Part shown: positions 9,601 to 21,201 of the stretch, one piece after another
Position numbering within the stretch: the stretch's first letter is position 1
How the letters are laid out: each line of letters begins with the position of its first letter
Assembly (NCBI GenBank): GCA_017607445.1
Contig: JAEVHH010000001.1
Span: 5,518,001-5,582,000 of the forward strand
Reading direction: 5' to 3'
DNA from: Histoplasma ohiense
Taxonomy: Eukaryota; Ascomycota; Eurotiomycetes; Onygenales; Ajellomycetaceae
Length of the DNA: 64,000 nucleotides
The notes under the pieces: model-generated
The model's input: the letters and a program-made list of their open reading frames with translations, nothing else
Databases searched by the model: none
What the model was told of the DNA's origin: nothing
Translations under genes and position numbers: made by a program

Positions 9601-10842
9601 CTATTCCCGGACAAACACACTTGCCATTCCCATTCCCGTTCCAATACACATGCTCACAACTCCAACCTGCTCTCCCTGCCTCTCCATCTCTGGGAGCAGA
9701 GTTGCAAGTTGCCTCGCACCAGTTGCCCCCAACGGGTGTCCCAAGGCAATTGCCCCACCCTTGGGGTTAACCTTGCTTTCATCAATTCCCAGTTTTCGAA
9801 TACAGTAGATGGCTTGGCTTGCGAACGCCTCGTTGATTTCCCAGATTCCAACATCGGAGATCGACAGGCCGGTGTGTGATAGAACCTTGGGAATAGCAAC
9901 GGAAGGGCCAATACCCATCTCATCGGGAGCACAACCGGCTACTTGCGTGGATACCCATTTTCCGACGATACTGGACGTGAGGCCAAGTTCTGTTGCTGTG
10001 GAGCGTCGCATGAGCAACGTGGCAGCCGCACCATCACTGACCTGAGAACTATTTCCAGCGGTGCTTGATCCTGTTGCCGAGAACGCTGGTTTAAGAGTAG
10101 CTAGTTTCTCAAGGGAGATCGACGCCCTGACGCCGTCATCTTTAGTGACCGTAATTTCCGTCGCTGGCCCATCAGGCTGACCCTCAGGGAACGTTTTAGT
10201 TGTAATGGGTATAATTTCGGCATCGAACAGTCCCTTCTCCTGTGCCGTCGCAGCTTTTCTATGGGACTCTGCAGAAAACAAGTCTTGATCCTTGCGCGTG
10301 ATACCGTACCGCTCCGCAACATTCTCAGATGTGATGCCCATCGGCATGATGCAGTCTCTCGCATCCTTGGAGGGCGAGTCGCGCAGTTCCGGCCACAGAA
10401 CCGTAGGAAGGGCCCGCGAACCATAATTGCGCGTCATGGATTCCATGCCCCCGCCAATTCCAACAGATATCGCACCCACGGAGATCGAATGTGAAATGGC
10501 GGTGATAGCTGCCAACCCAGAGCTGCACTGCCTGCTGACGGTATGGAAAGGTACCGTAGGCGGGAAACCGGCATGAATCTGAGCCATTCGCGCGGCCTTC
10601 GTGCCACCCAACTCTTGTAGAACGCTTCCAATGGCCACATCACCGATCAAGGCCGGGTCCAGCTGCGGGTTCGCCGCGAGTGTCGCGCGCAGAACATGAG
10701 ATATCAGTTCTTCGGGGTAGGCATCTTTGAATCCGCCTTTGTTAGCCCGAGTGACTGCTGTTCGCAGTGAAGAGAGGATGACGACATCGGACGGAGACTT
10801 TTGGAGAATTTGCCGTAGGCCTTTCTGAGCAGTCCCTGACAT
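9601..10842 (-). CDS. 3-ketoacyl-CoA thiolase (acetyl-CoA acyltransferase)
   Basis: A 413-residue single-exon protein of the thiolase superfamily that catalyses thiolytic cleavage of 3-ketoacyl-CoA to acetyl-CoA, the last step of beta-oxidation. Visible motifs: acyl-accepting Cys106 in SRQCSSGL, GGGMESMT, NEAFA at 337-341, His369 in GHPLGATGARQ, and Cys399 in CIGTGMG, so all catalytic residues are present. Length fits the family. Location is uncertain: fungal peroxisomal thiolases usually carry an N-terminal PTS2 (R-[LIVQ]-x5-[HQ]-[LA]), which I cannot find in MSGTAQKGLRQILQKSP, and the C-terminus VFVRE is not a PTS1. ATG at 10842 is the first in frame. The gene lies only about 400 bp from the transposon tract, with its 3' end facing it, but shows no decay. 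Confidence 0.93.
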   Translation of the reverse strand: MSGTAQKGLRQILQKSPSDVVILSSLRTAVTRANKGGFKDAYPEELISHVLRATLAANPQLDPALIGDVAIGSVLQELGGTKAARMAQIHAGFPPTVPFHTVSRQCSSGLAAITAISHSISVGAISVGIGGGMESMTRNYGSRALPTVLWPELRDSPSKDARDCIMPMGITSENVAERYGITRKDQDLFSAESHRKAATAQEKGLFDAEIIPITTKTFPEGQPDGPATEITVTKDDGVRASISLEKLATLKPAFSATGSSTAGNSSQVSDGAAATLLMRRSTATELGLTSSIVGKWVSTQVAGCAPDEMGIGPSVAIPKVLSHTGLSISDVGIWEINEAFASQAIYCIRKLGIDESKVNPKGGAIALGHPLGATGARQLATLLPEMERQGEQVGVVSMCIGTGMGMASVFVRE

Positions 10843-12665
10843 GATAGCTGTGGCTTTGTGTCACAACTTGCAGTCAAAGGAAAAAAGCTTCTCTCACGCC
10901 GGTGATATGAAGTTTAGGTGGCAGCCTGGAAGAAGAGGTCAAGGGGGAAAAAAAAGTCAGATATGGTCCGCTGAGAAAAAAAAAACAGTTCGACACATCC
11001 AGCTTTGCAGATCGGGTCCAACTGTTTTTCCCACCTAGCTGCCGACAGCGGCTAAACGCTCAAACGAGAGTGGACACTCCCGTGCTCCGGCAAGCTGAGC
11101 AGAAATCGTTAATGTTAATGGTTGATGGACGGGGCGAAGAAGCCATTGTTCAAGGACCTCAACGACTCAATAAGTATGCTCACTCACACTGGTTGCCATC
11201 CTTCCACCATGCCCTCGTTGGTCATGGTTGGTGTCAACCGTGTCAAGGGCGATATCGAACTCTGCGAAATGTTGGGCAATGGAGCAGCCACGTGAGCTTG
11301 GCTCGGGTGGAGAATTGGCGTTCGGCTCAGATCTCGGCAACCGCTTTGTATATTCAGCGACTCCGGCAATCGATCATTACTGGCTTTTGCCGGCATGGAA
11401 GAAACCTTTTCACATCTAGCCCGAGACGTAGACAAGTTGATAGAATAATGCAATAGTCGTCCGTTATCTTCTGATTCTCTAGCCGCTTATAGCTTCTGCA
11501 GTTATAGAGGGCAGGAAGAGGGCAGAGGCAGGGAGCGCGGTAAGACTCTGTATACAGTTTCTTTGTCAGTTTCAGTTTTCAGATTCTCATCAGCCTTCGA
11601 CACAAGTCTCCTTTACTTTATCACCTCAAACATAATCGCATTCAAAGCTTGCTCGATCCCCCACCTGCCATGGGGATCCTCACCACGCTCTGCCTCTCGA
11701 GCCGCCTTTCTGTCTGCCAGCATTCGAATACGAGATATCCACTATTGCTCGAGATAGGGGGGTTCCATGCCAAGCTCGCTCGAGAAATGTACCGCGCTTC
11801 GAATGCGTCCGCTCTTCAGAGCAGAGCGGTTCTCCAGCTCGCGGGATTTCCGTCATCCTGGCGAACAGCCTCACTGCCGGCCTACTATTTGTGTAATGCA
11901 TCTGGACGCTCGGCTACATGTCATGGTAGCCTACCTAGGTAGCCCACCTGTACTGACTGACTCCGCGGCCATGCTAAACCTGTATTTTCTACCTTTTACT
12001 CGCATTCATATGGCTATATTTGCATGCAAGCGAACCTTTTCTTTCTTTCTTTCTTTTTTTGTTCAGCCTTCCCGAGGCCCCAGGGGTGGCTATGCAGGCG
12101 GATCACAAGGCCAGGAAGCATCGTGGACACACATCCATGACTAGTGCGGAACTTACCATCTTGCCTCCGTTATCACTTATTCTGGGCTGTGAAACTCCAT
12201 TCTAAATATATCAATCAAGCAGGGGGGGGGGGATGTTTTCTTTCATCGTACCCTTGTCAGAGCTGATAGAAACTGTCTATATATATAAGATGCAACCGTG
12301 CTCTTGAAGAGTTGGCTTATCGATCGTCTTTACATCCATCCTCTTCTCCATCATCATCATCATCAGAGGAGGAGAAGGAGGAGGAGAACTCGCCTGACCT
12401 AATTCTTTCTGCCGGTGTGTTTTGATATCAAAACCTCATATCAACCGTCAACTTAATACCCTTTTTTCTTTCTTTTTATATCTCAACCTGGTTTTTGCCT
12501 CTCCAAGTCAAAACCAACCACACAATACAATACATACATGTCCGTGCAATACGCAACCGATTGAGGACCCCAAAACGAAACACAACAACGCCATAGAGAA
12601 AGCTCAGCAACGCGCAAAACGCACTCCTCTGTTACAGAAAAAAAGAAAAAGATAATCAATCAACA
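10843..12665. other. Intergenic: divergent promoters and leader region
   Basis: Short A-runs (near 10947 and 10976) lie upstream of the thiolase. Toward the next gene there is a G-run at 12221-12231, a TATA-like CTATATATATAAGATG at about 12275-12292, then a CATCAT and GAGGA-rich stretch (12350-12390) and a CT-rich leader to 12660. This fits a promoter at about 12280 with a 350-nt 5' UTR for the gene at 12666. No convincing gene between. Confidence 0.5.
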
Positions 12666-12926
12666 ATGTGCTTCTCCTCCTCGGACAGAGAGTACAGAAC
12701 CCCGGCACCCCGTCCGGTCCACTACTACCCTAGGCCAGGTCAACGCTTCGCGTCAACATATTATTACCCGCCCACCACCAAGAAGCAGAAGACGAAGTGG
12801 GGCAGAGGTATCGACGGTGGTTATGATGGGGGTGGTGACGGCGGCGGCGGCGGCGGCCATGGCGGTTGTGGTGGTGGTGATGGCGGCGGTGACGGCGGCG
12901 GTGGTGGTGATGGAGGAGGATGCTGA
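12666..12926 (+). CDS. Small glycine/aspartate-rich protein
   Basis: An 86-residue single-exon product. The first half, MCFSSSDREYRTPAPRPVHY with nearby YPRPG and TYYYPPTTKKQKTKWG, is Tyr/Pro-rich and ends in a basic patch; residues about 48-86 are GGDGGG-type repeats with three Cys (CGGG, GGC at the end). No signal peptide or membrane segment. Such short MCF-starting, Tyr-rich proteins with Gly-rich tails occur widely in eurotiomycetes without known function. The CT-rich leader and TATA-like element upstream support a real, possibly strongly transcribed gene. The opposite-strand frame through the Gly tract is a composition artefact. Confidence 0.6.
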   Translation: MCFSSSDREYRTPAPRPVHYYPRPGQRFASTYYYPPTTKKQKTKWGRGIDGGYDGGGDGGGGGGHGGCGGGDGGGDGGGGGDGGGC

Positions 12927-13027
12927 GTTTCTTGGTTCGATGTGAGTGGATGCAAAGGGGACAGAGTCGATGGAGTCGATGGAGCCGATGGAGCCGATGG
13001 AGCCGATCTATCCTTGAAGGCGAGTTG

Positions 13028-13028
<1 letters not shown>

Positions 13029-13068
<40 letters not shown>
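13029..13068. repeat. (TG)n microsatellite
   Basis: About 20 uninterrupted TG units. Confidence 0.95.
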
Positions 13069-13072
<4 letters not shown>

Positions 13073-13209
13073 CGTTTTGGTTTGGGTTGTAATGATTTGA
13101 TGATGATGACGATGGGATTTTATGCTATTTGCTACGTGGTTATGGTTATGGTTATGGTTACGGGATGTAAAGGAGGTATAATGGTTATATGGAATCATGG
13201 TATATCGGA

Positions 13210-13210
<1 letters not shown>

Positions 13211-13251
<41 letters not shown>
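13211..13251. repeat. (TTA)n microsatellite
   Basis: About 13 TTA units. Confidence 0.95.
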
Positions 13252-14092
13252 TGTTTGTTTACTGTTGGCTAGAGCCGTATCCTCCGTCGCAGAAGCTCTG
13301 TAGACTATGATCTGGGGAAAAGGGGGGCCGGTTGATTGCGCACCTGGGGGCTTTGACTCGAAATTTCGTTTGTCAGTTTATCTGAAGGGGCTATATTCTC
13401 TTACTTGTCCTTCGTTTCTATTGGCATTTCCCTGTTATTATCATTCCAAATGTTATTTATTATCATCAAATGTTTTAATCCGGTTTTCTTTAAAGAATTT
13501 TAAAATTTTTACAGTCAAGTAGCTGGAGTGCATGTAGATGAGAAAACTTATATATATATATATATATACCCTTGTCGTTAAGAGTGTTGAAAATAATACC
13601 GAGTGAAGAGGAGAAAGAATCCTACTAGGTTTGATTCAAGGCGGCTGATACTTTCAATTCACTCATGTTCACTCATGACACAGCATATTTATGCTGCCAG
13701 CTAGGTCTATTTGTAAAATAAATCCTCTGTGATCAGGTGTAAACCACCAGTGAAAGTCATCGCATTCACAGAAATCAAAAACCGTCATGTAATATACACA
13801 TCAGTTATATGTCTCATGAGAAGCAGGGACCAAAAGTGATCCATATACAAAAACAGTCATCATTGCCTCAAGGGTTGGGGATAGGCGGCTGAAGAATCAA
13901 AAATCAAAATCCATAACAAAACTCAACTAACTTCATAAATCTCATAAATCATGCTAGAGATGGGTAGAAAAACTATAATGTACAGTACAATACATTGAAA
14001 AGTAGGAAGCCTTTTTTTATTAGAAAGAAGGAAAGAAAGCAAAAGAAATATAAAAATAAAGAAAGAAAGAAAAAAGGCAAGAAAATTTCAGA

Positions 14093-15370
14093 TCACCCGC
14101 GAATAATATGGCTATAATGTCCGGGTACACGCCTCTGGCACTTATCACAATCGGCACGGTAACCCATGGCAATACTCATTTTGTTCGGGCCGCTGGATTT
14201 CTTCCTCTGAGGGGTGGTTGTATCGCTATTTTCCGAGGATGCAATATCGTATGCTGATTGTCGGCTCCAGGTATGTAGGGATGGGTTATCATCGATGTGG
14301 CACCTCTGCTTTTGATCGGGGACGGGTTTTTTAGTATATTCGCTGAAGGTAGAATTTCCAGAAGTGTCATTAGCAGCAGATGTGATATTGTGATTTAGGC
14401 TGTGGTGCGGTGTCAAAGAGCGTTGCAGCGGTTCTGAGGTAGATGTGTCTGCGGGCTCTTTCTCCCAGGGGTGAGTGAAGGATGAAGATTTTCGGAGATT
14501 GTTGGCAGTGGCTAAAGTTGTTCTTTCAAAATGCCGGTCTATCTGGGAGAAAGTGGTCATTGGGGAAATTTCACCTTCACTGATCGGGCTTGGGAGTCTC
14601 CGGGGACGCCACCGGTCTTCTCCATCTGATAACACAACTAAGGATCTGGTAGACGAAGCGATAGAAGTGGCAACATTGATGCTATCAGAAATGGTGGTGG
14701 ATGGAGGCACGAATCTGGAAGTATCATTTGCAGTACCGGAGTCCTCTCTCATAGCGTTGAGGCTCATATTTGCAGTGAAATGACCATAGATGGGTGTTGC
14801 AGTGCGGCCACCGCTGATATTGAGAGATTGGACAATCAAACGATGCGGGATTGGTGATGACATCACGCTCCCGGACCAACTGGGTGTCAACTCCGCTGCT
14901 GAACATGGAGCGATGGTGTTCGAGGAGGAACGGGGTAGGTCGGTCATCTCGACGTCGGAGTCGTTGTCGTGACATGGCTGCACTCTGATCGAAAGATATG
15001 TCATGTCATCTTTCTTCCCCGTCTGGTATCGAGGCACCATAGCAACATCTGAAGTTGCTCCATTGTCGTCATCATCTGAAGATTCGGTGGGTGTATCAAA
15101 GAATTGGTGGGTTTGAGAAAACAGAGTGCTATGTTTTGACGTGGGAGAGGTTCGAAAAGGTAGTGGTCGAGGCTTCTACAGGAGGGATAGCATTAGAAAT
15201 TTGAAGAGCAAATAGCAGCGTTCGAAATGAACAATCCTCTGTTCTGTTGAAAAGACGGGAGCAAATGCTGGCTGCATCCAGAATATACAAACCTTCCGAT
15301 CCCAATGCCAATCCAAATCCGCCCTTTCAAAAGAATCTTCCCGTTGGCGCTTGACAGATATACACGACAT
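14093..15370 (-). CDS. Conserved fungal hypothetical protein, spliced
   Basis: Two exons in my model: 15293-15370 and 14093-15175, with a 117-nt intron (GTTTGT...CCTGTAG) that keeps phase, giving 386 residues. The first exon encodes MSCISVKRQREDSFERADLD and then WHWDRK; across the junction it reads KKPRPLPFRTSP. The long second exon is Ser/Thr-rich and mostly disordered (SDDDDNG near the start). It ends with a conserved-looking motif, GYRADCDKCQRRVPGHYSHI, whose CxxC and two His could bind zinc. KR-rich patches suggest a nuclear protein. The shorter reading from the Met at 15040 would lose the KRPRPLPF-type motif. I know of no assigned function; the pattern resembles an uncharacterised eurotiomycete family. 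Confidence 0.7.
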
Positions 15371-18024
15371 TATTCCCACCTCCTGAACGAGACACTACCA
15401 TGAAGTCCGGGAGAATGGAGAACAATGGATGAGAGAGACGGAGTCTCACCAGAATCTGTTTGTAGTCGACCATATAAGAGGGAAAGGGAGGAAGGAAATC
15501 AATTCAAATAGATATTGGGATACGAGTGGGCGGGACAAACGACGACAAGCCAGGCAGAAATGAGCGCTACATGATGCGAGGTTTCAGCGAGTATGATACT
15601 GCTCCTGTCTGATCCTTCGAGATCGTTGTTTGAAGACGTGTGGGGTTGGAGGCCGACGATGGAGCTCGGGGTTCGTTCAGTGTCATGCTCGTGCTTAGTA
15701 ACTAACGAGCCAAGTTGCCCTGAGAACGCCTGGGCCAATCACCGTGCAATGCTGGCCCAAAATATGTGGTTGAACTGGATTGGCCGGCAACGGATAAATA
15801 TTGATCCGTGAGTTTCCTCTTCAGGGTTGTTTTGGTTTAACTGCTTTCGAATTAGTGCATGAAATTTCCAGCGCCCAGACCTTTTTTGACGGAACAGAGA
15901 AGCAAAGAACAACAGCAAGTGCTGATTGTGGAGGGCGCAATTGGTCCTGTGGTGTCAAACACTAGCAAATGTTCTGACCAAGGCATCGTTCTCCCGTGGG
16001 AATTGTGTCTGTCCTCTGTTGGGTACACAGGGTCTTGCTGATCGATGCCTAGCAGTAACCTTGGAACTCCGAATCCCGTCAGTCGTATCCCGAATGTGCG
16101 AATCAAAGCTGCGAAGATACTCCGCAAAATGGCAAAGTACGGAGCACTCAATTATATAACTGGACTGGACTGGCGTTGCATGCGAAATGAGTAATTATCA
16201 AGCTCTTTGGACTTGTATTCGGGGAAAAGTTTCATCCGGATAAAATCCTTCCGAGGGGATGACGATCTCGATCTCGCCCCTTGACCCTTCAAGAGGCTGA
16301 AGATTGGGTGATCGGCTCGAATTTTGACCCGCATTGACCATTTGACTTCAATACCCAGCACCGGTGATGTCGTACGTCTCTGCAGACTGCAGGGCTTGGG
16401 AGTTTGAGTCGTTGGCATCGACAACATTATGATCCAAGTAGATTACTGACGCACTCGCGATAAGACACCATCCTCCTGTTCTTGTCATATGAACTGCAGA
16501 GTCTGGATGGACGGATTCACTCAGTCCTACATACCCATAAAACATTATTCATAAACCGCTCTGGGGATCTTAGGTTTTTGAGGAGTGGACACAACATGGG
16601 GAATCATAATCAAGAAATTAAATCAACTTCATAAGTTTTCCAAGTTGATTTCTTTTCCAAAAATCAAATCTGCCAAAATCTTGTAGCCACCTAAATCTAA
16701 GTAAAATTTTCTAGACATGATGGCGGAAGCACGGAATGCGATTGACCCGTATTCGATTATTTGCAACACCCCATTTCTCACTTTGTATTACCCACTCGGA
16801 GAGGGAGAGTTGGACAAGATAGCACAAAATGACTGCAGCATTGACTCTACTGCGTAAACCATCAGTAACAACTAACCACACAGCTAGGCCTTCCAAACCG
16901 GGGGGGGTGTTGAGAAGTCCAATTTTGAGAAGAAGTTTAGGATGCCCCGAGCCGAAAAACAAATAGTCGTACCCGAAGATCAAAAATGCAGGACAAGGGC
17001 CATAGCATCCATTTACCGCCCAAAGTTGGGCGCTAGCTCTCTGGACGACTACTAGATGGCCATAGCTCAAAAGAAGGACGGCTGCAAGCAGGGGCCCTGG
17101 CCACCAAAAGCCCCCAGGATATTCCTATTTTTGGCCGGACGACGGGCAGGCACAAACTCGCCAGCAGATCGCGAATCTGTGGGCACCAGAGATTCTCAAA
17201 CTTGAGCTGTGGAGCCAATTGGCATCGCTGAATGATGAAGAGGTCTCTCTTGGCTTCAGGGAAGCCACTGAATGGCATGGGTCGAATGATCCCTGGCGTC
17301 ATCTGCATTCTCATACTATTGTTTCCACCCCTCAGGACCCTCATCTCGCAATCTAACACATCCCAAATTCTGAATTCGCCTGGTTCTTAAAACTTACAGC
17401 TGGCTCTTCGTGAAGGCTGACCTGAAGAGGGTGCCACTTGGCTGTGGATTCCGCAGCTGTCCGCGAGCAGCAGAAAATGGAGGAATGACGCACGTCGGGT
17501 GCAATGACACTATGTCAGCGGGCTGTAATACTGCCGTTGAAAGAAAGACAACTGCCTGATAACCAGATTGCAGTTGTAACGCTCCATCATCTACCAGATA
17601 TTATCACACCTCGTATGTCCTGGATAGCGGATAGCTCAAGGGGCGGGCGACAGCCCTGGAGAGCTCCAGAGCTTCGGGTGCCCTAATCACGTGCGCAAGC
17701 TAGAATTTGTTATCGCACATGAAAACCTGGCGCTGAGTCATTGAGCCCGTTATCAAGCATCCGGCCCAAAGTCTCTGAGTAACAAACAACACTGCGTCAA
17801 GAGAACAGGGACGACAAAAAAAGAAACAAAGCTCAATTTTGTGTCTTACTATTTGCTTCTTAAATACCGCGCCGCCCTGCAAACTGGCTGTGTTTTCTTT
17901 TTGTGCACCCTGTTTGATTACTTCTCCAAGATAGTTTAAAAACCCGTTTCGGCTGACCCCTCCCTTCCGCCCCCTGCAAAGACTGATTTTTTACCTCTCT
18001 GTGACCCATTCGCACACCCTCACA
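15371..18024. other. Intergenic, divergent promoter region
   Basis: 2.65 kb between divergent genes. Only short unrelated frames on both strands; none has domain-like sequence or plausible splicing. A CT-rich stretch immediately precedes the DAHP synthase ATG (17940-18024). Confidence 0.55.
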
Positions 18025-19350
18025 ATGCCGCTGGTAAAGGCTTCTGTTGAAGTCAACGAAGATACCAGGAGTGAGTTCGGTTTTGTATCTTATACTGTTA
18101 ACTTATAAAATCCCATCAAGAACTGATCGACATGTTAGTCCTGGGATACGATCCTCTCCTCTCTCCTCAATTCCTCCAGACAGAAATCCGCGCTGTAAGT
18201 CACACCTGTCTCGAATTGCGAGGATAGCATACAATATCTATGGCGAACAAAAGGGGCATAGACAATTGAAGATTAGACAATTTTCTAACTCTCTACACAG
18301 CCAAAACTAGCTATTGAAACAGTTCAATCCGGCCGCAACCAGGCGATTGAAATCATTGAACAGCGCGATGACCGTCTCCTCGTTGTATGCGGGCCCTGCT
18401 CGATCCACGACCCAGATACCGCCCTAGAATATGCTAGACGACTGAAAAGCCTCTCTGACAAGCTGAAGTCGGATCTCTGTATCATCATGCGCGCCTATTT
18501 AGAGAAGCCCCGCACCACCGTCGGGTGGAAGGGCTTGATCAACGACCCAGACATCGATGAATCTTACAACATCAACAAGGGCTTACGCATCTCGAGAAAG
18601 CTCTATGCCGACTTGAACGGCATGGGCATGCCCATCGCCAGCGAAATGCTGGACACAATCTCCCCTCAATTCCTTGCAGACCTGATTTCCCTGGGCGCCA
18701 TTGGCGCCCGAACAACTGAGTCGCAACTCCACCGGGAACTTGCGTCGGGCCTCAGTTTCCCCATTGGCTACAAGAACGGCACGGATGGCAACCTAGGTGT
18801 TGCCATCGATGCCATTGGTGCCGCTGCAAATCCACACCATTTCCTCGGCGTCACGAAGCAAGGATTAGCTGCCATCACCAAGACATGCGGTAACGAGCAT
18901 GGCTTTGTGATACTCCGCGGCGGCACGAAGGGGACTAACTATGATGCGGAGAGCATTAAGGCGGCGCGCCAAGACCTGCGCCAGAAGAAGCAGCGCGAGA
19001 TCGTCATGGTCGACTGCTCGCATGGGAACTCGAAAAAGAACCACCTCAACCAGCCCATTGTCGCTCAATGTGTTGGCGACCAGCTGCGGAATGGCGAGGA
19101 GGCTATCATTGGTGTGATGATCGAGTCAAATATTTATGAAGGGAACCAGAAGGTGCCGCCGGAAGGTCCGTCGGGCCTCGCCAAGGGTGTCAGCATTACC
19201 GATGCTTGCATCAATTGGGAAATGACCGTTGAAGTGCTGGAGCAGCTTGCTGAAAGCGTACGCGTTCGCAGGGCCCTTAGAGCTGCGAAGCAAAATGGCG
19301 TCTCGAGTAATGGGGAGATTGTCAATGGGCATACCAATGGGTCTGCTTGA
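18025..19350 (+). CDS. DAHP synthase (3-deoxy-7-phosphoheptulonate synthase), class I
   Basis: Condenses phosphoenolpyruvate with erythrose-4-phosphate, the first step of the shikimate pathway (Phe, Tyr, Trp). Three exons: 18025-18070, 18121-18194 and 18301-19350, with introns GTGAGT...CAAG (50 nt) and GTAAGT...ACAG (106 nt), giving 389 residues. Motifs: KLIDMLVLGYDPLLSP, VCGPCSIHDPDTA (metal-ligand Cys), EKPRTTVGWKGL, GARTTESQLHRELASGLS, VDCSHGNSKKN (metal-ligand His), MIESNI and ITDACINW (metal-ligand Glu and Asp). This is the AroFGH/Aro3/Aro4 type. I cannot tell from sequence alone whether it is the Phe- or Tyr-inhibited isoform. The start MPLVKASVEVNEDTR suits the family N-terminus. Confidence 0.95.
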
Positions 19351-20089
19351 AGTGTTTTTTTCTCCCTGCCTTTTCTTTTTTTCACTTTTCTCTTCTTTTT
19401 CAATTTTCTTTTGACCGCCTCTAGAAGAAAAGCACAAAGTAGAAACCACTTGCCCCTTACTTTTTTTAATACTAAATTCATCTCTTTTTTCAATTTCCGT
19501 TGAATCCAACCGAATCGGTTAAAGCATGGCGATACGAAGCAAGAATCTTTGGTACTGTACAAAGGAAACATATTTTCGTCATATTTCAGCTTATGAAATT
19601 TTAACCAAAATCCTTTGTCCCGCGAAAACAAAGATTTTTCACCTTTCATCAACAATCCCGAAGTTTTTCCTTTCCCTTTCTCTTGGAAACCTTTCCCCCT
19701 TCCTCCTCTCTAACTCTAACCTCCTCCTCCACTCCAAACCACTCCAAACCCCTTTACAAAGCACAACTGAATGTCTTCTCATTTCCAAACTGAAACATAC
19801 GATGAGAATTTCTTTTAGGATTTTAGATAAATCAGAATCAGATTGGTAGATCAGGGGTCGTCATTTATTGATACTCCAAAATTCAGATATATTCATTCAT
19901 TCAGCAATACTCGGCTCGACCCTTAAAGAATTAACGTGACATCATTGTTGTTGGAAGTGAAGAGAAGAGAACAAGCCTGCTTCTCATGGATGTCCACCAA
20001 AGTCGTCAGATATCGGACATGTGTTCGTATGCAACTGATAACATAGCACTGGCTGGCTGGGCTCGATTCGTGGCCCCTTTCCGTGATCA

Positions 20090-20124
<35 letters not shown>

Positions 20125-20584
20125 CAGTTACAGCTTCATCCTTCATATCGGTGACCTTGTTGCCTAGATTGAGGATATTTCACTAAACCCTCCTGGGTTA
20201 AACAGAAAATGACCAGCAACGAGTATATGCATATATATGCATGTCTAGAATTGGAAATGATGCGGATGAAGGGCCGGAAATTTGTTGCATTGAATCATCA
20301 TTTAATTACATACCCCCCCCAAAACCAACACCCCCCTCCCCCCAAAAAAAGAAAAACCTCGAGAAAGAGAAAAACAATTCAAGGCCAAATAACTCCTACT
20401 CTGAATCAATAACCAACAATAAACCTCCGGGTAAAATTAGATGACGGATCCAACTACATTATTCCTCGCCGAAAACAAAATGATATATACTCATCAAGCA
20501 ACTCCTAATTCAACATTGCATGTGCAAGCAAGAAACCGATACGAGAGGCCCAGTGAAAAGCGATACCCATCTATACAAGCCGAT
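19351..20584. other. Intergenic 3' flank, low complexity
   Basis: T-rich 3' flank of DAHP synthase (19360-19480), (TA)n at 20092-20121, and C- and A-runs at 20322-20350. Convergent gene ends; no gene seen. Confidence 0.65.
20092..20121. repeat. (TA)n microsatellite
   Basis: About 15 TA units. Confidence 0.95.
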
Positions 20585-21201
20585 TTAACACCGGATTCTT
20601 GGTAGCTTTATTTCCTTGGCGAAAGTGCCTGGAATGATAGGTAGCCACGTTGGGCCTGCATCTGAATAATACCGATAGCGCATGTTTCCAACCATTCTCT
20701 CAAAAACCTCGTGCGTAATGAGGTTGCGGTCGACAAAATCTGACAAAACCGTGGCTCTGCAGAGGCAATGGTTAGCAAAATAAGCAAGTGGTAGGTGCCA
20801 CAGACTGCTGGGAAACTGAAGGGAAGAAAATATGGGATGAAAAGTTGAACCTACATCCAATACCGGCATCCATCACTATTCGCCGGGAACGTATACAACT
20901 CACGCTCGCGCAGGATGATGGCATCCATGAAATTTGTAATTTTAGCATTGGCAGAAACGGGCCAGTCCCAAGCCAAGACTGTAGAGTCCGGCTCATCGTA
21001 AGAGTGTTTGGACCAGACCAGATTCCCTGTGCGGTTGTTAGCTGTGGCTTTCATGTTCATTTGCGTAGCGCCACCGTTCGGCGTGCGTAGGTATATGGAC
21101 CAGTGGTTGAAACCGGTTGAAGAAACTTGATGGGCGACAATCCGGATGCCGATGACTGGGGTGTTATCGGTCAAGGGGTCGTAGGCGGTTCTAATTGCCA
21201 T
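20585..21201 (-). CDS. DUF7770-like fungal protein
   Basis: Two exons, 20855-21201 and 20585-20756, joined through a 98-nt intron (GTAGGTTC...CTCTGCAG) in phase, giving 172 residues. Sequence features are NHWSIYLRTPNGGATQMNMKA, an early WS.H.YDEP segment, and CRYWIATVLSDFVDRNLI after the splice. The HWSIYL...GG..QMNM pattern followed by CRYW is what I associate with DUF7770, a eurotiomycete-expanded family often found in accessory regions; function unknown. No signal peptide or membrane segment. The family assignment is from memory of the pattern, not a profile search. Confidence 0.65.

Larger units (their letters stand above)
12927..14092. other. Intergenic with microsatellites
   Basis: GGAGCCGAT-type short repeats at 12965-13005, (TG)n at 13029-13068, GGTTAT repeats at 13138-13160, (TTA)n at 13211-13251 and (TA)n near 13550-13567. 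It serves as 3' flank for both convergent neighbours. No gene seen. Confidence 0.7.

Noticed and set aside
13138..13160. GGTTAT repeats as possible telomere-like DNA
   Set aside because: Only a few units and not TTAGGG; lies in a normal intergenic region.
12821..13198. 125-codon minus-strand Pro/His-rich frame
   Set aside because: Antisense translation of the Gly-rich coding repeat and the (TG)n microsatellite.
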